Source: Sphingomonas hankyongi (GTDB taxonomy: Bacteria > Pseudomonadota > Alphaproteobacteria > Sphingomonadales > Sphingomonadaceae). Taken from it: 64,000 bases of DNA. How positions within the stretch are numbered: position 1 is the stretch's first letter; the number at the start of each line of letters is the position of its first letter. Below the pieces are notes generated by a model. That model saw only the letters and a list, made by a program, of their open reading frames with translations, was not told the origin of the DNA and searched no databases. The position numbers were made by a program, and so were the translations under genes. Location of the stretch: contig NZ_JAMGBE010000002.1 of assembly GCF_023516575.1 (NCBI RefSeq), forward strand, positions 434,001 through 498,000, read 5' to 3'. Positions 60,440 to 64,000 of the stretch are shown here, piece after piece.

Positions 60440-60580
60440 TTTGCGACCCCCGAAGGCAAACCCATCCCGACTCTAAGTGTCGGAAGGTTCACCTCTTTTT
60501 CGCGAGAATCCAGCTCGGGTCGCCGCACGCGCAGGGCCGCTCGGCATTACCCGATTCACCTGATCCGGAGTGAATCCCGG

Positions 60581-61000
60581 TTAACGGCTTTGGCCTGGCG
60601 GCTTGTCCTTCGCCGCGCTTCGGCGGTCGCCTTTGCGGCGCTCGGAGCGGCGCCGATCTCCCGCCGGCGGCATCGCGCCCGGATCCTTGCGCTTTCGGCG
60701 ATCGCCCTTGCGCCGCTCGGCCTTGCGGCCCGTGCTCCGGGCCGGCGCATCGAGCTGGCCGGAGGCGATGACGATTGTCGCGCCGGGCGTCAGCCCGTCC
60801 TCCAGCCGCTGGCGCGCCGCGTCGATGACGAGCGAGAGGTGGGTTCGCACGAACTCGCAGCGGTCCTTCTCGGTCATCGCTGCTTCGTCGCAAAGATATT
60901 CGATCGCCTCGCGAGCAATGCTGATGGATCGCATCCGCCCGTCGATCCAGATATCGACGAGCGTGTTTCCGCCACTCGCACGGATCGTGTCGTTTTCCAT
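60581..61000 (-). CDS. Conserved hypothetical protein with basic C-terminus
   Basis: 139 residues. A folded N-terminal 80 residues (VDIWIDGRMRSISIAREAIE, CEFVRTHLSLVIDAARQRLE) and a highly basic tail (RKGDRRKRKD, RRRSERRKGDRRSAAKDK). A nucleic-acid contact by the tail is possible. Function unknown. Confidence 0.68.
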   Translation of the reverse strand: MENDTIRASGGNTLVDIWIDGRMRSISIAREAIEYLCDEAAMTEKDRCEFVRTHLSLVIDAARQRLEDGLTPGATIVIASGQLDAPARSTGRKAERRKGDRRKRKDPGAMPPAGDRRRSERRKGDRRSAAKDKPPGQSR

Positions 61001-61091
61001 AGCCGACCCCCCCGAACACGTTCGAGTGTATCAGCATTAAGTGCAGACGATAATGCGAAAATTCAGCACGGATGCCGAGCGCAGGCGAACG

Positions 61092-61886
61092 CTATTCCGC
61101 CCGCACCCACCCGGGTGGGACCAGATGATTATGGCCTTCATCCAGCGACCAGCCGGCCGCGATCATCTTGGCCATCTCGCGCTCGCGCAGCCGAAGGAGC
61201 TTGCGAACGATCCGCTCGCGCGCCTCCTTCACCTGCTCCTCGGTCATTGAGGCGGCCTTCTCTTCGAATGGATTGGGCAGGCTTTCGCGCTGCTTCTTCG
61301 ATCCATGCGCCTGGACGATCCGGATCGCCTCGGTGACGCTGACCTTTGGCTCCGTTCCTTCCACGTCGAGATCTTCAGGATCGAAGCTCCTGTTCGCCGC
61401 CTCGACCAATTTCATCTCGATCGCCGCGCGCCCGGTTTCCAGCACCGCGTCCCATTTGGCCCGGAACAATGGCTGCTTCATCCGCCGCGCATAGACCGCG
61501 TTCGTGCTGACCCCCGCGGCGGAAGCCGCGCGCCTGACATGGGCCGAACCGGCGAGCTCGTCGAAGAAAAGCTTTTCCTTCTGTTGGCTCCAGCGGTCAT
61601 GCCCCGGACGCTTCAGCTGCGCCTTGGCTTTCCCCTCCTCGGTTGAGGAGGAAGACGGTGATGCAATTCGGGCAATCGCCTCGGCATCATCCCGAGCCGT
61701 CCGCTCCGAATGAGGTCGCAGAGCCTCATCCCACGCCACGGCGAAGTCCGGATGCGCCCGCCGTCGGGCATAGGCGGTCGTATGGTCGACACCGGCGTCC
61801 AGCGCCGCCGCCCGCGCCTCGCCGGTGCGCTGGAGCGCGCGGAGGAAGGCTATCGTCCAGCGCGGCGTCCGTTTTGGTTCGTTCAT
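61092..61886 (-). CDS. Hypothetical protein with two helix-turn-helix-like repeats (phage-like)
   Basis: 264 residues from ATG 61886 (61976 possible but reads through the palindrome at 61894). Two similar helical units: WTIAFLRALQRTGEARAAAL ... YARRRAHPDFAVAWDEAL and FFDELAGSAHVRRAASAAGV ... YARRMKQPLFRAKWDAVL. This tandem AAxxAGVxxxxxYxRR layout recurs in phage-derived DNA-binding proteins. The C-terminal half is helical and charged. No phage genes accompany it here. Confidence 0.68.
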   Translation of the reverse strand: MNEPKRTPRWTIAFLRALQRTGEARAAALDAGVDHTTAYARRRAHPDFAVAWDEALRPHSERTARDDAEAIARIASPSSSSTEEGKAKAQLKRPGHDRWSQQKEKLFFDELAGSAHVRRAASAAGVSTNAVYARRMKQPLFRAKWDAVLETGRAAIEMKLVEAANRSFDPEDLDVEGTEPKVSVTEAIRIVQAHGSKKQRESLPNPFEEKAASMTEEQVKEARERIVRKLLRLREREMAKMIAAGWSLDEGHNHLVPPGWVRAE

Positions 61887-61893
61887 CCAGATT

Positions 61894-61914
61894 ACATAAC
61901 CTATTAGGTTGTGT
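61894..61914. promoter_or_regulatory. Palindrome before the HTH-repeat gene
   Basis: AACCTA and TAGGTT (61898-61910) form perfect arms around one base; with one mismatch the symmetry extends to ACATAACCTA / TAGGTTGTGT. It begins 8 nt before the ATG at 61886 (reading leftwards). Candidate autoregulatory operator. Confidence 0.45.
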
Positions 61915-62048
61915 GTAGGAAAGGACAACGCCGACCAGGCCGTGTTTGGACGAACCCCAATGTCCACTTCGGTCAAAAGGCGGAGATTGGCGAACTGGCG
62001 CGAAGCGCATCGTCGGTGCTACGGGAGGAGCAGCATAAGGAGGGGCCG

Positions 62049-62561
62049 ATGACGAGATCGTTATTGCTGCTTTCTGCCGCAGCGCTGCTGCTGCCCGCGT
62101 GCCAGGCAAGCGACAAGTCCGCCAACCAAGCCGCCGAAGTGAATAATGCCGCCACTGCTGACGCCGGCGCGGATGAGCAGGCGATCCGCGCCCAGGTCGA
62201 TCGCTGGCTCCAGCTTGTGAAAGCCAAGGACGCCGCGGCGATTGCGGAACTCTACGCCGAGGACGGTGCCGTGATGCCTTCCAATGCGCCGATCGGCAAA
62301 GGACGTACTGCGATCCAGCAAACTTGGGCATCGCTGATGCAGACGCCCGGCTTTGATCTGACCTTCGTTCCGGAGCAGATCATCGTGTCATCGTCGGGTG
62401 ACATGGCGCTCGATCGTGGGACGTACAGGCTGGCGGTTGCGCCCAAGGGCAGCGCGATGACCGACACCGGCAAATATGTGGTCGTCTGGCGGAAGATTGG
62501 CGGCGAGTGGAAAGCCGCCGCCGACATCTTCAACAGCGATCTGCCGGCCAGCGGAGGTTAG
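62049..62561 (+). CDS. SnoaL/DUF4440-type lipoprotein
   Basis: 170 residues from ATG 62049 with AAGGAGGGG upstream. Lipoprotein signal MTRSLLLLSAAALLLPAC with the lipobox Cys at residue 18. The mature domain is a SnoaL-like cone fold of the DUF4440 kind (QAIRAQVDRWLQLVKAKDAA, IAELYAEDGAVMPSNAPIGK, TGKYVVVWRKIGGEWKAAAD). A periplasmic ligand-binding or small-molecule role is likely. The frame upstream of 62049 is not used. Confidence 0.85.
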   Translation: MTRSLLLLSAAALLLPACQASDKSANQAAEVNNAATADAGADEQAIRAQVDRWLQLVKAKDAAAIAELYAEDGAVMPSNAPIGKGRTAIQQTWASLMQTPGFDLTFVPEQIIVSSSGDMALDRGTYRLAVAPKGSAMTDTGKYVVVWRKIGGEWKAAADIFNSDLPASGG

Positions 62562-62672
62562 GCGCGCAGAATATCTGCAACGACTGAAAGCAGATAACAG
62601 CCGCCCGAATTGGAAAAGCTCGCGCTCGGGCCTAAGACTTGAGGCCGTAGCCCGTGAGGAGCGACCTCGCCG

Positions 62673-63368
62673 ATGCACGAGTCCGGACCACGCCCGATCC
62701 GCCTGTTCGACAGCTTCGGAATCCTGCCTAGGGTGATCCGCTTCTTCCTGCTGGAAAAGGGTCTCGACGTCCCGCGCTACGAAGTCGACCTGCTGCTCGG
62801 CGAGAATCGCGACCCCGAATATCTCAAGCTCAACCCGTCCGGTCAGACGCCGGCGCTCGAGCTCAGCGACGGCACGATCCTGTGCGAAGGGCCGGTCATC
62901 TGCGAATATCTGGAGGAGCTGTATCCGGACCCGCCCTTGATCGGCATGACCGGGAAGGAGCGCGCGATCACCCGCATGTGGTGGCGGAGGGTGGAGCTCA
63001 ACATCTGCCAGCCGATGATCCTGGGCTTCTATTATGGCGAGGGCCTCGAAACCTATCGGACGCGAATGCGGTGCATCCCGGAAGCGGCGGACGGAATGAA
63101 GGAGCGCGCGCGCGACGGCATTCGCTGGCTCGATGGATTGCTGAGGGGCGAATGGGTGGCCGGCCCGTCCTTCACCGTCGCGGACATCCATCTCTATTCG
63201 TTCGTCCAGGAAATGTCCGAAAAGGGTCAGCAGGTTCCGGACGAGTGCGCCGCAGTGAAGAAGTGGATGGATCGCGTTGCCGCTCGCCCAGCCGCGGAGA
63301 TGAGCCTGTGGCGCTGGAAGCCGGCAGCGGAAATGCCCGCGCCCGAGCGACCCCGTATCAGCAGCTGA
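62673..63368 (+). CDS. Glutathione S-transferase family protein
   Basis: 231 residues. N-terminal thioredoxin-like domain RPIRLFDSFGILPRVIRFFL, LNPSGQTPALELSDGTILCE with the cis-Pro and the ES/EG glutathione-contact region, then the helical C-terminal domain with FTVADIHLYSFVQEMSEKGQ (N-capping box FTVADI). The usual catalytic Ser/Tyr/Cys at the start of helix 1 is not obvious. Substrate unknown. Its last 11 nt overlap the convergent TPR gene. Confidence 0.9.
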   Translation: MHESGPRPIRLFDSFGILPRVIRFFLLEKGLDVPRYEVDLLLGENRDPEYLKLNPSGQTPALELSDGTILCEGPVICEYLEELYPDPPLIGMTGKERAITRMWWRRVELNICQPMILGFYYGEGLETYRTRMRCIPEAADGMKERARDGIRWLDGLLRGEWVAGPSFTVADIHLYSFVQEMSEKGQQVPDECAAVKKWMDRVAARPAAEMSLWRWKPAAEMPAPERPRISS

Positions 63369-64000
63369 CGGCCACGGCGTCGACCCGCTTCCGCGCGCGC
63401 TGCAGCATGGCGTCGAATTCCGCCGCGCCGCGGATTTCCGCCCACGCTGGGTCGACTTCGAGCAACCGCAATTGCGGCCTCGATTTCGCGGCCTCGGCGA
63501 ACGGTTCGAGGATCTCGATCGCTTCGGCGCACTCCTTCAGGAACAGGGCCAACGTCGAAGCCAGGCTGTAGCGCATCGCAAGATTTCCCGGATCGACGTT
63601 GAGGGCCTTGTGGATCCATTTCCGGGCCCGGTCATGCTCGCCCAGCGCCGCGAAGCCCCTCGCGGCGGAGGCGAAGGCGATCCCGCTTGTCGGGTCGCAG
63701 ATCACGACCGCCTCGGCGAAGGCCACGGACATTTGCGCGGCATTCTGGACACCTGGCCGGTCCCCTGCGGCAGCGCGGCAGGACACGAGCATCGACGCGC
63801 TCGCATGGTCCTTGCGGCCGAGGCCGACGGCCTTTTCGAACTGAGCGATTGCGGCTTCGGAATCGCCGTTCCGGAACATCAGCTGCGCCGATACGAAATT
63901 GGCTTCCCACGAACTGGGATCGAGGCGAAGCGCTTCGCGGACCGCGGCCCTCGCTTCCTCGATCCGGCCATGCTCCTCGAAGTGCCGGGCGCGCACGCAA
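63358..64000 (-). CDS. TPR protein, C-terminal part (runs off right edge)
   Basis: At least 212 residues with tandem TPR-like helices (GRIEEARAAVREALRLDPSS, GDSEAAIAQFEKAVGLG, ALGEHDRARKWIHKALNVDP) ending VDPAWAEIRGAAEFDAMLQR. This tail is common at the end of membrane-bound winged-helix regulators and adenylate-cyclase-type TPR proteins. The N-terminal effector domain lies outside the window. Confidence 0.82.
   Translation of the reverse strand, partial: CVRARHFEEHGRIEEARAAVREALRLDPSSWEANFVSAQLMFRNGDSEAAIAQFEKAVGLGRKDHASASMLVSCRAAAGDRPGVQNAAQMSVAFAEAVVICDPTSGIAFASAARGFAALGEHDRARKWIHKALNVDPGNLAMRYSLASTLALFLKECAEAIEILEPFAEAAKSRPQLRLLEVDPAWAEIRGAAEFDAMLQRARKRVDAVAVSC

Overview
The window looks like a chromosomal piece of a sphingomonad (Alphaproteobacteria, Sphingomonadaceae or close kin). 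The strongest sign is a serine palmitoyltransferase gene translationally coupled to a dedicated acyl carrier protein (50894-52389), the entry step to sphingolipids. Ribosomal protein L21 with a long Ala/Lys-rich tail, HspQ, ObgE, LptF/LptG, a large TonB-dependent receptor, an HWE-type histidine kinase and a generally high GC content all fit. No rRNA, CRISPR array, transposase or prophage structural gene was seen. The only RNA gene found is a tRNA-Ser(CGA) at 40661-40750.

Left part (1-18 kb): a partial LysR gene; a complete four-gene bufferin-type operon (DUF2282 precursor, DUF692/MNIO enzyme, DUF2063 partner, DoxX membrane protein; 648-2923) with an isocitrate-lyase-family gene behind it; a carboxymuconolactone-decarboxylase-like plus SDR operon divergent from its own LysR gene; and a MarR-controlled group (quinone reductase, MarR, beta-carbonic-anhydrase-like protein, DUF6632 membrane protein) with two matching 12-bp palindromes. 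Then comes a surface/signalling block: an RTX protein, a winged-helix/TM/TPR regulator with three 11-bp-spaced direct repeats in the shared promoter region, a TonB-dependent receptor, and a TIR/TM/TPR protein whose C-terminus resembles that of the regulator.

Middle part (18-40 kb) is accessory in character: many small proteins of 50-100 residues, several in paralogous pairs (a duplicated two-gene module, three cold-shock-like genes of which one is frameshifted, two proteins sharing an AFATMREAEAFI segment, zinc-ribbon proteins and a remnant), a compact tyrosine recombinase, an HWE kinase, two response-regulator genes that both carry frameshifts, a double-PilZ protein, and isolated metabolic or membrane genes. 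About sixteen copies of a short imperfect palindrome (core CTTTCGACCCA between TGTCCGC/GCGGACA-like arms) are scattered from 6.6 to 39.1 kb. None was found in the housekeeping part. Their orientation switches at about 25 kb.

Right part (40.6-64 kb) is core genome: tRNA-Ser, hspQ, rplU-rpmA, obgE, an NDUFA9-like reductase, acp-spt, three sensor genes (GAF protein, NarL-type kinase, CHASE3 hybrid kinase), a lipid kinase plus a nucleotidyltransferase-like gene, lptF-lptG, a membrane J-like-domain protein lacking HPD, and a glutathione S-transferase. The acp, spt, reductase and lipid kinase genes together suggest a sphingolipid synthesis and head-group region. That functional link rests on gene families and neighbourhood and was not tested.
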